Positions 1 to 7,653 of a DNA stretch of 64,000 nt are shown here, in pieces. The stretch covers positions 267,629 to 331,628 of the forward strand of contig PMOI01000016.1 in the NCBI GenBank assembly GCA_003162475.1, read 5' to 3'. A model generated the notes under the pieces. That model did not search any database, was not told the origin of the DNA, and saw only the letters and a program-made list of their open reading frames with translations. Every line of letters begins with the position of its first letter. The first letter of the stretch is position 1. The DNA is from Acidimicrobiaceae bacterium (GTDB lineage: Bacteria > Actinomycetota > Acidimicrobiia > Acidimicrobiales > RAAP-2). The translations under genes were made by a program, and so were the position numbers.

Positions 1-276
1 CACTTCCAAGTTCGCGATCGCGGCACCCGACACGTCGGGCACGCTCATCCCGAGGACCAATGAGTACACGAGATTGCCGACCACGACGTTCTTCTTCTGT
101 ACGGTCTCGTTTTCGGCGAACCACGCGTTGGTGTGCAGCGGATGATGATTCATCGTGATCATGCAAAAGAGGTGGTCGTCCGCTTCGGTGATGGTCTTTC
201 CCGGCCAATGCTTGTAGACGTCGCCCACCTCGAAGTCCTCGAGGTGGCGGCCAAAGGGGCGATCGTAGGTGGTCAT
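1..276 (-). CDS. MaoC-family dehydratase, C-terminus cut off by window edge
   Basis: The first 92 residues of a MaoC/hot-dog acyl-CoA hydratase are visible; the rest lies beyond base 1. The start ATG at 276 has a Shine-Dalgarno (GGGAGAG, 2 nt away). Seen: an early EDFEVGDVYKHW segment followed by TITEADDHLFCMITMNHHP, the usual opening of single-domain MaoC proteins, with a hydration-type His-rich stretch. The family hydrates trans-2-enoyl-CoA or mesaconyl-CoA esters in the cytoplasm. A methylsuccinyl-CoA-dehydrogenase-like gene lies 500 bases away and a malyl-CoA-lyase-like gene 3.5 kb away, so mesaconyl-CoA hydratase of the ethylmalonyl-CoA pathway is a reasonable inference. A generic (R)-specific enoyl-CoA hydratase remains possible. 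Confidence 0.8.
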   Translation of the reverse strand, partial: MTTYDRPFGRHLEDFEVGDVYKHWPGKTITEADDHLFCMITMNHHPLHTNAWFAENETVQKKNVVVGNLVYSLVLGMSVPDVSGAAIANLEV

Positions 277-310
277 TGCTCTCCCTGGCCTTTCAACGGC
301 CGAATCGGTC

Positions 311-751
311 TTACTCTTCCACGGCGAGTTCACGCGCGGGGCGCGTGGTGAACGAGACTAGGCCTCCCGGCAGCGTCTCGCCGTCGATGACCATACGCCA
401 GGTGAATCGTGCGCCGTCGGCCAGAGGAATCGGTCCGAAGTTGACCGCGATGGGCACGTCGACCGGCGTCCCGACGGGAACGTCCTCGGGCGCGGTGGCG
501 GAGAAATCCCCGCGCACTTCGATGATCTGCGAGCCGTCGGGCGTTTCGAAACGAACCTGCTGACCGTCGGCGTCTTCGAGAAAGAGTTCCCAGTGGTGCG
601 ACGTGTTGAACTCGTGCGAGTCAACCGCCACTTTGATGGCGACCGCCGAAGGGGTCGGGTCAGGACCGGTGATGGACCAACCGCCGCCGAGGATGTACAG
701 CTTGCCGTCGGCTACCTGCGCGGAGTCGGCGAGGATCATTGTTATATTCAC
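311..751 (-). CDS. conserved hypothetical protein (DUF6941-like)
   Basis: A 146-residue soluble protein of unknown function. It opens with a segment reading M/V-N-I-T-M-ILADSAQVADGKLYILGGGW, which I recognise from a widespread actinobacterial uncharacterised family; the DUF6941 assignment is from memory. The rest looks all-beta (alternating hydrophobic strands, few helices), with no signal peptide or membrane segment. The GTG at 751 is preferred over the internal ATG at 739 because a TAGGCT -10 box ends exactly 6 nt upstream, which would give a leaderless transcript. It is divergent from the acyl-CoA dehydrogenase gene at 801 and lies downstream of no other minus-strand gene, so it probably has its own promoter. 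Confidence 0.75.
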   Translation of the reverse strand: MNITMILADSAQVADGKLYILGGGWSITGPDPTPSAVAIKVAVDSHEFNTSHHWELFLEDADGQQVRFETPDGSQIIEVRGDFSATAPEDVPVGTPVDVPIAVNFGPIPLADGARFTWRMVIDGETLPGGLVSFTTRPARELAVEE

Positions 752-800
752 CCAGCCAGCCTAGGCCGACGCGCATAAGAAGAACCTGTAAATTTCACGT
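752..800. promoter_or_regulatory. divergent pair of leaderless promoters
   Basis: Only 49 bp separate two divergent start codons. On the minus strand TAGGCT (forward 758-763) lies 6 nt from the GTG at 751. On the plus strand TAAATT (789-794) lies 6 nt from the ATG at 801. Neither start has a Shine-Dalgarno. Clear -35 boxes are not visible. Confidence 0.55.
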
Positions 801-2411
801 ATGTCCACGCCCATGCTTGATCTTGACGTTGCCGCCGCTCTCATCGACCAAGCCGACGATGTGCTGACGGGCGCCGTACGACAACTCGCGACGCGCGGCG
901 GCGTCGACGCCAACGAAACGCTCGCCTACGACGTCGCGCACGCGGCGAGCGCCCTCGCGACGGCGCGTTCATCTCTCACGTACGCCGCCAAGGGCGAGGT
1001 CGAAGCGCAATTGGTCGCGACGTTCCTGGCGCTCGTGCTCGCGGACCTCGCGACGCGCGCGCTTGGACGCGAAGCGTCCTGGGGGTTGGACGCCGAGTGG
1101 TTCACACCCTTTCAATCGTTCGTCGCGACGTACCGCGACCCCTCGTTCCTCTCGACCCTCGCCGAGTCGCCGGGTCCTCGTCACTTGGGTGAGGACTTCG
1201 CAATGGTGGCCGAACTCTTTCACCGTTTCGCCGACGAGCAGGTGCGTCCCCACGCCGAACACGTGCATCGCACGAACGCCGACATTCCCGAATCGATCAT
1301 CGAAGGACTCAGCGAGCTCGGAGGTTTCGGTCTCTCCATTCCCGAGGCCTTCGGCGGATCCTCTAGCGGCGGCGAGTCGGAGTACGTGGGCATGGTGGTC
1401 GCCACCGAGGAACTCTCCTGGGCCAGCCTGGGCGTCGGCGGCTCGCTCATCACGCGACCCGAGATTCTCACGCGCGCCCTGCTGCACGGTGGCACGAAGG
1501 AACAGCAGGCGCACTGGCTCCCGCGTCTCGCCAGCGCCGAAACGCTCTGTGCCATCGCCGTCACCGAGCCGGACTACGGCTCTGACGTCGCCGGACTCAC
1601 CACGAGCGCCACGAAGACGATGGGCGGCTGGTTGATCAACGGCGCCAAGACGTGGTGCACGTTCGCGGCGCGCGCGGAGGTGTTGTTGTTGCTCGCGCGC
1701 ACCGACCCCGACCGCACGTTGGCCCATCGTGGCCTCTCGCTCTTTCTCGTCGAGAAGCCCCGAGGCGACAGCCACGGCTTCCTCTTCCACCAAGATTCGA
1801 AGAGCGAAGGTCGTGACGACGCTGACGGGCGCTTCGAGGGCCGGCCCATCGACACGATTGGCTATCGCGGTATGCACTCCTACGAACTGAGTTTCGACAA
1901 CTGGTTCGTACCCGACGAGAACCTCGTCGGTGCCGAAGCAGGACTCGGCAAGGGCTTCTACTACCAGATGGCCGGCTTCGAGAACGGGCGACTGCAGACC
2001 GCGGCGCGCGCCATCGGCGTCATGCAGGCCGCCTACGACGCGGCGCTCGAGTACGCGCGCACTCGAGTGGTCTTTGGCGAAGCGATCCTCGACTTCGAAC
2101 TCACGCGTACCAAGCTCGCCACCATGGCCGCCGTAATCCAGTGCGCCCGGCAGTTCTCACTCGACGTCGCGCGCCAAATGGGTCGAGGCAGCGGCACGCT
2201 CGAAGCGTCGATGGCCAAGGCCTACGTCTGTCGCGCCGCGGAGTGGGTGACGCGAGAGGCGATGCAGATCCACGGCGGCATGGGTTACGCCGAGGAGTAC
2301 CCAGTTAGTCGCTACTTCCTCGACGCCCGAGTGCTCTCGATCTTCGAAGGGGCCGACGAGACCCTCTGTCTCAAAGTCATCGCGCGGCGCCTGCTAGAGA
2401 ACGTCTCCTAG
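801..2411 (+). CDS. mcd: acyl-CoA dehydrogenase, (2S)-methylsuccinyl-CoA dehydrogenase-like
   Basis: A 536-residue flavoprotein, longer than ordinary acyl-CoA dehydrogenases (about 380) because of an extra helical N-terminal segment of roughly 130 residues. That extension is characteristic of methylsuccinyl-CoA dehydrogenase. The core begins near LGEDFAMVAELFHRFADE, followed by the FAD-binding VTEPDYGSD motif (acyl-CoA dehydrogenase signature), the IHGGMGYAEEYPV helix and a terminal FEGADETLCLKVIARRLL. The enzyme would oxidise methylsuccinyl-CoA to mesaconyl-CoA, passing electrons to ETF. The MaoC gene upstream and the lyase gene downstream match the next two pathway steps. The ATG at 801 is 6 nt behind a TAAATT box. 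The symbol rests on length, extension and context; another branched-chain substrate is possible. Confidence 0.8.
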   Translation: MSTPMLDLDVAAALIDQADDVLTGAVRQLATRGGVDANETLAYDVAHAASALATARSSLTYAAKGEVEAQLVATFLALVLADLATRALGREASWGLDAEWFTPFQSFVATYRDPSFLSTLAESPGPRHLGEDFAMVAELFHRFADEQVRPHAEHVHRTNADIPESIIEGLSELGGFGLSIPEAFGGSSSGGESEYVGMVVATEELSWASLGVGGSLITRPEILTRALLHGGTKEQQAHWLPRLASAETLCAIAVTEPDYGSDVAGLTTSATKTMGGWLINGAKTWCTFAARAEVLLLLARTDPDRTLAHRGLSLFLVEKPRGDSHGFLFHQDSKSEGRDDADGRFEGRPIDTIGYRGMHSYELSFDNWFVPDENLVGAEAGLGKGFYYQMAGFENGRLQTAARAIGVMQAAYDAALEYARTRVVFGEAILDFELTRTKLATMAAVIQCARQFSLDVARQMGRGSGTLEASMAKAYVCRAAEWVTREAMQIHGGMGYAEEYPVSRYFLDARVLSIFEGADETLCLKVIARRLLENVS

Positions 2412-2414
2412 GCG

Positions 2415-3614
2415 TCACGCCTCGTCGATGGTGAAGGGCTTGTGCACCGCGCCGAGCGTGATGCCAGCCGAATGGAGGTCCGGCGACTCACCGCGAGCCT
2501 GTTGGGCCTTCAGGGCAGCGCGCTCCCAACGCTCTTCGACGTGGCCGTACTTCCAATAGCTCAGCGCGAAGACCCACGTGGCCACGAACATCCCCACGAT
2601 CACGAAACCGGCCTTGTTGATGTTGAAGGCGGCCGCGTAGTTCCAGAGCCCACCCTTCAACTTGACCTCTTGCGTGAGGACCTGCATCAACTCGAGCGTG
2701 CCGATGAAGAAGGCGACGAGAACGCTCAGCCCGGTGATGGCGATGTTGTAGTACACCTTGCGCACGGGCTTGGAGAAGGCCCAGCCGTAGGCGAAGTTCA
2801 TGAACGAACCGTCAATCGTGTCGAGCAGACTCATGCCGGCTGCGAAGAGGAGCGGCAGACTGAGGATTGCCCACAGCGGCAGTCCGGCCGCGACGGACGA
2901 TCCGGCCAGGACCAAAAAGGCGACCTCGGTGGCGGTGTCGAAACCGAGACCGAAGAGCACACCGACCGGGTACATCTTCCACGGCGCGTCCACCGAACGC
3001 GCGAGTGGCCCGAAGAACCGCATCATGAAGCCTCGAGCGTTGAGGTGCTTTTCGAGTTCGGCGTCGTTGAAACGACCTTGGCGCATCTGGAGAAAGAGTC
3101 GCACGATGCCCACCAGGATGATGAGGTTTAACGTCGCGATCAGGTAAAGGAACCCTCCCGACACGCTGGTACCGATGAGCGTGCCGTAGTGGTGCAGCGA
3201 CGAGTGCGCGTTACGGACCTGACCACCGAGGGCGCGAGCACCGAGGCCGAGCAGCACCGTGAGGGCGAAAACGATGGTCGAATGGCCGAGCGAGAAGAAG
3301 AAGCCCACCGACATCGGACGCTTGCCCTCGGTCATGAACTTTCTCGTCGTGTTGTCAATGGCGGCGATGTGGTCGGCGTCGAAGGCGTGGCGCATACCAA
3401 GGGTGTAGGCCAGCACGCCCGTGCCCACGCCGAGTAACTTGCCACTGCCCGCGCCGAAGTGTTGGCTCGCGGCGTAAATGAGAATGCCCCAACCGGCGAC
3501 GTGCAAGAACACGATGAAGCCGAACATTCCATAAAGCCGACGCCACTCCGAGGGAGTAAACGACGCCCGCAGTCGGGCTCGTCTCGAGGTTGGCGCGTCG
3601 GTTACGGTGGCCAT
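2415..3614 (-). CDS. nickel/cobalt permease of the NiCoT (HoxN/NixA) family
   Basis: An integral membrane importer of Ni(II) or Co(II), 399 residues with about eight membrane segments. The family signature HAFDADHIAAIDN lies in the second helix, with the second conserved stretch GFDTATEVAFL and the LFAAGMSLLDTIDG segment further on. Start chosen at the second ATG (3614) because AAGG sits 7 nt upstream; an ATG two codons earlier (3620) is only 1 nt from it. It ends 4 bases from the mcd stop (convergent) and follows the lyase gene with a 38 bp gap carrying a perfect inverted repeat. Cobalt import would suit a B12-dependent ethylmalonyl-CoA mutase, but no mutase gene is visible here. Confidence 0.92.
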   Translation of the reverse strand: MATVTDAPTSRRARLRASFTPSEWRRLYGMFGFIVFLHVAGWGILIYAASQHFGAGSGKLLGVGTGVLAYTLGMRHAFDADHIAAIDNTTRKFMTEGKRPMSVGFFFSLGHSTIVFALTVLLGLGARALGGQVRNAHSSLHHYGTLIGTSVSGGFLYLIATLNLIILVGIVRLFLQMRQGRFNDAELEKHLNARGFMMRFFGPLARSVDAPWKMYPVGVLFGLGFDTATEVAFLVLAGSSVAAGLPLWAILSLPLLFAAGMSLLDTIDGSFMNFAYGWAFSKPVRKVYYNIAITGLSVLVAFFIGTLELMQVLTQEVKLKGGLWNYAAAFNINKAGFVIVGMFVATWVFALSYWKYGHVEERWERAALKAQQARGESPDLHSAGITLGAVHKPFTIDEA

Positions 3615-3627
3615 GCGCATACCTTAA

Positions 3628-3642
3628 TAGGAGAGTCTCCTA
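3628..3642. promoter_or_regulatory. perfect inverted repeat, candidate metal-responsive operator
   Basis: TAGGAGA-G-TCTCCTA is a perfect 7-bp-arm palindrome, with flanks (CTTAA/GTAAG) that nearly extend it. It sits between the lyase stop and the NiCoT start on the minus strand. No T-run follows, so a terminator is unlikely. A role as a metalloregulator site is inference; the sequence does not obviously match a known Nur, NikR or DtxR consensus. Confidence 0.4.
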
Positions 3643-3652
3643 GTAAGGGGAA

Positions 3653-4591
3653 TTACTTCGGCGAGCGGGTCATGCCTGATCGTGAGCCGCGCGCCACGAA
3701 GGAGTTCGCGATCTTCGCCGAAGCTTCGTCGATCATCTCGTCACCGAACATCACGGCGCCCGTACGTTCGTCGTCGGTCGCGACCTTATAGGCGTCGAGG
3801 ATGTCGAAGGACTTGTCGAAGAGTTCTTGACTCGGCGAGTAGACCTCGTTCAAGACCAAGGCTTGGTCGGGCGTCAGGGCCCACTTGCCGTCGAAGCCGT
3901 AGGACGCGGTGATGTTGGCGGCGAAACGAAGCGCGTCGAGATCGCGCACCTTGAGGAACGGTCCGTCGATGACGTGCAGTCCGTTCGCTCGGCCGGCCAT
4001 CAAGATCTTCGAGAAGACGTAGGTGAAGGGATTCGAAGGACCCTCGTGGATCGTCTCGTCGATCGTCGTCACCGGCATCCCAATGGACGCGGCGAAGTCG
4101 GCGGGGCCAAAGACGATGGACTCGAGACGAGGGGACGATCCACAGATCTCCTCCACGTTGATCAGGCCTTCCGCCGTCTCAATCTGGGCCTCGATGCCGA
4201 TGTGACCCTGCGCCAAACCGGCGTTCGCTTCGACCTGGCTAAGCAAGAGGTCGAGTGCCACGACGTCTGAGGCCCGACGGACCTTGGGTAGCATGACCTC
4301 GTCCAAACGCTCGCCGGCGTTCCCGACGACGTCGATGACGTCGCCGTACGTCCACGGCGTGTCCCACGCGTTTATCCGCACGCACAAGACCCGGTCGTCC
4401 CAGTCGAGGGTCTTAATGGCGTTGACCACCTTGACGCGCGCGCCCACCTTCTCCTTGGGCGCGACGGAGTCCTCCAGATCGAGAAAGGAGAAGTCCGCGG
4501 TCGCCGTGGGCGCCTTCGCGAGGAACCGATCGGACGAACCTGGTGTCGAAAGACAGGAGCGACGTGGGAGAGGACGGGAGCGCTGCGACAT
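3653..4591 (-). CDS. HpcH/HpaI-type CoA-ester lyase (malyl-CoA/methylmalyl-CoA lyase-like)
   Basis: A 312-residue TIM-barrel lyase of the CitE/malyl-CoA lyase family. It has SCLSTPGSSDRF near the N-terminus (CoA binding), then FLDLEDSVAPKEK with the Mg-binding acid, VRINAWDTPW with the substrate Arg, MLPKV, the metal Glu in IGIEAQIETAEGL, and FGPADFAASIG. These enzymes cleave beta-methylmalyl-CoA to glyoxylate and propionyl-CoA, or malyl-CoA to glyoxylate and acetyl-CoA. The reading frame is open for 47 more codons upstream, but ATG 4591 fits the family N-terminus and follows a TAGGCT box at 7 nt. Together with the MaoC and mcd genes it points to the ethylmalonyl-CoA pathway. CitE-like side activities cannot be excluded. 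Confidence 0.85.
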   Translation of the reverse strand: MSQRSRPLPRRSCLSTPGSSDRFLAKAPTATADFSFLDLEDSVAPKEKVGARVKVVNAIKTLDWDDRVLCVRINAWDTPWTYGDVIDVVGNAGERLDEVMLPKVRRASDVVALDLLLSQVEANAGLAQGHIGIEAQIETAEGLINVEEICGSSPRLESIVFGPADFAASIGMPVTTIDETIHEGPSNPFTYVFSKILMAGRANGLHVIDGPFLKVRDLDALRFAANITASYGFDGKWALTPDQALVLNEVYSPSQELFDKSFDILDAYKVATDDERTGAVMFGDEMIDEASAKIANSFVARGSRSGMTRSPK

Positions 4592-4745
4592 GTCGCCGAG
4601 CCTACGCGCGAGGCCACACGCGAGCGGATTTTCGTACCGGCGTCCGCGGACATTGTGCGTCGTAATACCTCGATGACCAGGAACTACGTGGAGCCTCTCC
4701 CCCATCGAGCCGGCGGGGACGGGGCTCGCCAACTAACCTGGTCGA
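4592..4745. promoter_or_regulatory. divergent intergenic region with two leaderless-type promoters
   Basis: TAGGCT on the minus strand (4599-4604) precedes the lyase ATG by 7 nt. TAACCT on the plus strand (4734-4739) precedes the NlpC/P60 GTG at 4746 by exactly 6 nt. No Shine-Dalgarno is seen at either start. Confidence 0.5.
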
Positions 4746-5849
4746 GTGACTGACGTTGAGCACTGGTTGCTGTCAATACTGCAACCAGCGAAGGATCGCC
4801 ACCGCCTGAGGTGGTTTTTTTCCTTTTTGGCCGTCCTCGCGGTTTCTTCAACCACGATGTCGGTCGTGTCGCGCACGGCCGGCGCCTCGAGTCTCACGAA
4901 CGACCGCGCCAAGGCCGCGATCTTGTTGGACCAGATCAATCGCACCGACGCCCAGGTCGGTCGCCTCGGCGAGAAGTACGACGTAGCGCTGGTCAAGCTC
5001 CACGCGTTCAACGCCGAGATCGCCAACACCAAGGCCACCGTCGCCGCGATCGAAAAGAACGTCTCGAAGGGCAACAGTCAACTTCGCTCCGACGTGATCT
5101 TCTCCTACGTCACGAACGGCGGGTCGCAGAGCAACAATCCCCTCTTCTCGAAGAACGCCTCCAAGACCGGCGCGAGGAACGTCTACTCCCAGCTGGCCGC
5201 CGGCAATATCAACACCACGATCGCGAGTCTTAAGAGCAACCGCATCAAACTCACTCGTGAGCGTGGCCAACTGGCCGCCGAAGACCACCACGCTCGCTCA
5301 CTCACGGTCGACGCTGCCCATTCGCTGCACACGGCCAAGATCATCCAGAGTGGACTGCACAACACCCTCTCGCACGTCAAGGGCCAGATCGCGATCTACC
5401 TCAGCGAGGCCGAAGCGGCCGCCACCGCGGCGTCGGCGGCCACGCTCAACAGCGCCACGCCGACGTTGAACATTCCCGCGCCCCCGCCCGACTCCAAGGC
5501 GAACATCGCCATCATTGCGGCCGAGGGTTACATCGGTACGCCCTACGTGTGGGGTGGCGCCAGTAAGTCCGGCGTGGACTGCTCGGGTCTCATCATGTTG
5601 GCGTACGAGGCAGCAGGCATTGACTTTCCTCACTACTCCGGCGCCATGTACGACGACACGATGCGCGTGCCCCTCGTCGACATCCAGCCCGGCGACTTGC
5701 TCTTCTACGGCTACAACGGCGACGATCATGTCGCGATGTACGTCGGCCACGGTGACATGATCGAGGCCGAGATGACTGGCACCGTCGTGCACATCGTGCC
5801 GGTTCGACTCGGATACGGGTTCGTAGGTCTCGGTCGCCCGCGGGCCTAG
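4746..5849 (+). CDS. secreted NlpC/P60 peptidoglycan endopeptidase with coiled-coil N-terminus
   Basis: A 367-residue exported cell-wall hydrolase. Residues about 22-45 form a hydrophobic signal/anchor segment, followed by a long helical coiled coil (about 50-225), an Ala-rich stretch and a Pro-rich linker. The C-terminal 115 residues are an NlpC/P60 domain: YIGTPYVWGGASKSGVDCSG carries the catalytic Cys, DHVAMYVG the catalytic His, and a later His lies in TGTVVHIVPV. The coiled-coil plus P60 layout matches RipA/CwlO-type division hydrolases cleaving D-Glu/meso-DAP bonds, often autoinhibited. GTG 4746 is 6 nt from a TAACCT box. The next gene starts 2 nt downstream, so they are co-transcribed. 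Confidence 0.9.
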   Translation: MTDVEHWLLSILQPAKDRHRLRWFFSFLAVLAVSSTTMSVVSRTAGASSLTNDRAKAAILLDQINRTDAQVGRLGEKYDVALVKLHAFNAEIANTKATVAAIEKNVSKGNSQLRSDVIFSYVTNGGSQSNNPLFSKNASKTGARNVYSQLAAGNINTTIASLKSNRIKLTRERGQLAAEDHHARSLTVDAAHSLHTAKIIQSGLHNTLSHVKGQIAIYLSEAEAAATAASAATLNSATPTLNIPAPPPDSKANIAIIAAEGYIGTPYVWGGASKSGVDCSGLIMLAYEAAGIDFPHYSGAMYDDTMRVPLVDIQPGDLLFYGYNGDDHVAMYVGHGDMIEAEMTGTVVHIVPVRLGYGFVGLGRPRA

Positions 5850-5851
5850 GC

Positions 5852-6634
5852 GTGTCGGGCTTTCCCACTTCGTTTCACGTCGGTCCGCTGGTCTTTCACA
5901 CTTACGGATTTGGCCTCGCGATCGCTGCCTACGTCGCATTCATCTACGCGCGACGTCGTCTAGGTCGCGCCGGCGTCAACGTCGAGCCGTTCACCCGCTA
6001 CACGGTCTGGCTACTCGTCAGTGGCCTCGTCGGAGCGCGGCTGGCGACCATCGCGACCAATTGGAACTACTACAGCGGTCACTTCGGACGTTGGATCGCG
6101 GTGTGGCAGGGCGGCCTCTCGAGTTTTGGCGGGATCGCGCTCGCCCTCGTGGTGGGACTCATCTTGCAACGCCGATGGTGGCCCGAGACCCAACTCACGA
6201 AATTCACCGACGCCCTGGTGCCCGCGCTCATCGCGGGCTGGGCCCTCGGTCGGGTTCTCGGACCCCAGTTCATGGTGGACGGCGGAGGTCACGTGACCAG
6301 CCAGTGGTTCGGTCTTCACTACGCCGGCCAAGTGGGTAAGCGCGTGCCGGTTCCCCTCATCCAAGGGGCCGAAGACGCCATTTTGTGGCTCGCCCTCCTT
6401 GGCGTGGAGAGGTTTCGTCGCACGTACACGGTGGGTGTCGTCACTGGCCTCGGCATGATCGTGTGGGGCCTCGTGCGCGCGCTGGACGAGCGACTCCTCT
6501 TGGGTCAGGAGTCCCACAGCGGATCGATTGGCGTGCAACTCGCGGGCGTCGCGCTCGCCGTTGGCGGGGTCATCACCTTGATCGTCCATCGTCCTCGACG
6601 AGTCGCGATGAGTACCACCACGACCTCGAGTTAA
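5852..6634 (+). CDS. divergent Lgt-family (prolipoprotein diacylglyceryl transferase-like) membrane protein
   Basis: A 260-residue, roughly seven-helix membrane protein starting with GTG 2 nt after the NlpC gene. It follows the Lgt plan: FHTYGFGLAIA in the first helix, GARLATI, the WQGGLSSFGG segment and a later GWALGRVLG. Lgt attaches diacylglycerol to lipobox Cys residues at the membrane. Two departures are visible: the position of the E. coli catalytic-region His (GGMSFHGG) is Phe, as in some actinobacterial Lgts, and the conserved G-R-x-G-N core reads GRVLG, so the Asn after the conserved Arg is missing. It may be a paralogue with altered activity rather than the main Lgt. Its stop overlaps the convergent gene by 4 bases (shared TTAA). 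Confidence 0.75.
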   Translation: MSGFPTSFHVGPLVFHTYGFGLAIAAYVAFIYARRRLGRAGVNVEPFTRYTVWLLVSGLVGARLATIATNWNYYSGHFGRWIAVWQGGLSSFGGIALALVVGLILQRRWWPETQLTKFTDALVPALIAGWALGRVLGPQFMVDGGGHVTSQWFGLHYAGQVGKRVPVPLIQGAEDAILWLALLGVERFRRTYTVGVVTGLGMIVWGLVRALDERLLLGQESHSGSIGVQLAGVALAVGGVITLIVHRPRRVAMSTTTTSS

Positions 6635-7647
6635 GTCAGCGAGTTCCACTCCGGGGTCGTGAGCTGAGCGAGTTGTTGGAGGGGTTCGAGACCCGCGTTC
6701 GCTACGACGACGCGTTCGTCGCCCACGTAGGAGACGTGGTCGAGACCCACCCGACGCCAGGGCTGAAAGAGCGTTCGCGCCGGCGAGGGATTCGAGTAGA
6801 TCGGACGGACCAGCAGCTCATCGCTGGAGGCTGCGACGACCAACACCGGACGATCCTTCGACTTCAGGTCGGGCTGGTCGCGGTCTTGGGCGTCGAAGGG
6901 AATGTCGACGACAAGGACGGCGCCCACCAAGGGATGCTCGGCGTCGAATCGACTGGTCTCGAGGGGTGTCAGCAGCAGACGGCGACGTTCCTCGGATGTA
7001 GGTCGCGTCACGCTCGGGGGTGTCACGCTGGCGTCGGGTCGGGTGGGGCCGCCCTTGGCCTTGGTGGGACGCGGCGGGCGCGCCGACGAGGCACTCTTTC
7101 GTCGTCGCTTCTCATCCTCTCGACGATTTCTTCGTTGTTCTCGAACCTCCGCGCTCACTTCCCTCGGTGCAGCTAACACCGTCGGCGCGACCACGTCGGG
7201 CAACGCGGGCAGTGAGAACGCCGGGCGCTCTTCAAGGAGTCGTCGGCAGTGCGCGGCGGCTGGAAACGACTCGCCAACGGCGTGGGCGAGCACCGCGACA
7301 ACGTCGTCGATCGACGACCCCGACGTGAGTAGTTGGTCGACCGCCTCGCTGAGTTGATCGTAGGTGGGGCTCTCGGCGTGTTCGCCGAGGAGTTCAATCG
7401 TCTTTTCCAGAGGAGCGAGCGCCATAACCTCCAGAAGACCCCTGAGAGCGGCGAGGGGCGCCGTCGTGGCGAAGACCGTCACGTCGCGGCGCTGTTGGAG
7501 TTGGCGAAGCGGCACACCCACCACCGCGCTCACCTTGGCGTGGGCGCGAAGATCGAGCGAGTCGGCCGCGCGTAGCGTCACCTCGGGATCGATCTTTAAG
7601 AAGGCGGCACGAACAATGGTGGTGGCGTTAGCCAACGCGTCAGTCAT
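6631..7647 (-). CDS. unknown helical protein with C-terminal PemK/MazF-like SH3 domain
   Basis: A 338-residue protein I do not recognise. The N-terminal 160 residues look alpha-helical (acidic and Ala/Leu rich). Residues about 165-220 are a highly basic, Pro/Arg/Lys-rich linker. The last 100 residues resemble a PemK/MazF-like beta-barrel: GAVLVVDIPFDAQDRD, then KDRPVLVVAASSDELLVRPI, spaced like the family's hydrophobic-strand, D-x-x-R-P-x-L-V pattern. It lacks a neighbouring antitoxin. The start has a good Shine-Dalgarno (GTAGGAG). It follows the acyl-CoA dehydrogenase gene by 6 nt and probably shares its transcript. Nucleic-acid binding is only an inference from the basic linker and barrel. 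Confidence 0.6.
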   Translation of the reverse strand: MTDALANATTIVRAAFLKIDPEVTLRAADSLDLRAHAKVSAVVGVPLRQLQQRRDVTVFATTAPLAALRGLLEVMALAPLEKTIELLGEHAESPTYDQLSEAVDQLLTSGSSIDDVVAVLAHAVGESFPAAAHCRRLLEERPAFSLPALPDVVAPTVLAAPREVSAEVREQRRNRREDEKRRRKSASSARPPRPTKAKGGPTRPDASVTPPSVTRPTSEERRRLLLTPLETSRFDAEHPLVGAVLVVDIPFDAQDRDQPDLKSKDRPVLVVAASSDELLVRPIYSNPSPARTLFQPWRRVGLDHVSYVGDERVVVANAGLEPLQQLAQLTTPEWNSLT

Positions 7648-7653
7648 GAACTC

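Noticed and set aside
969-1877. A 302-codon antisense frame within the mcd gene
   Set aside because: Low-complexity shadow translation of a well-supported gene, with no domain similarity or start signal.
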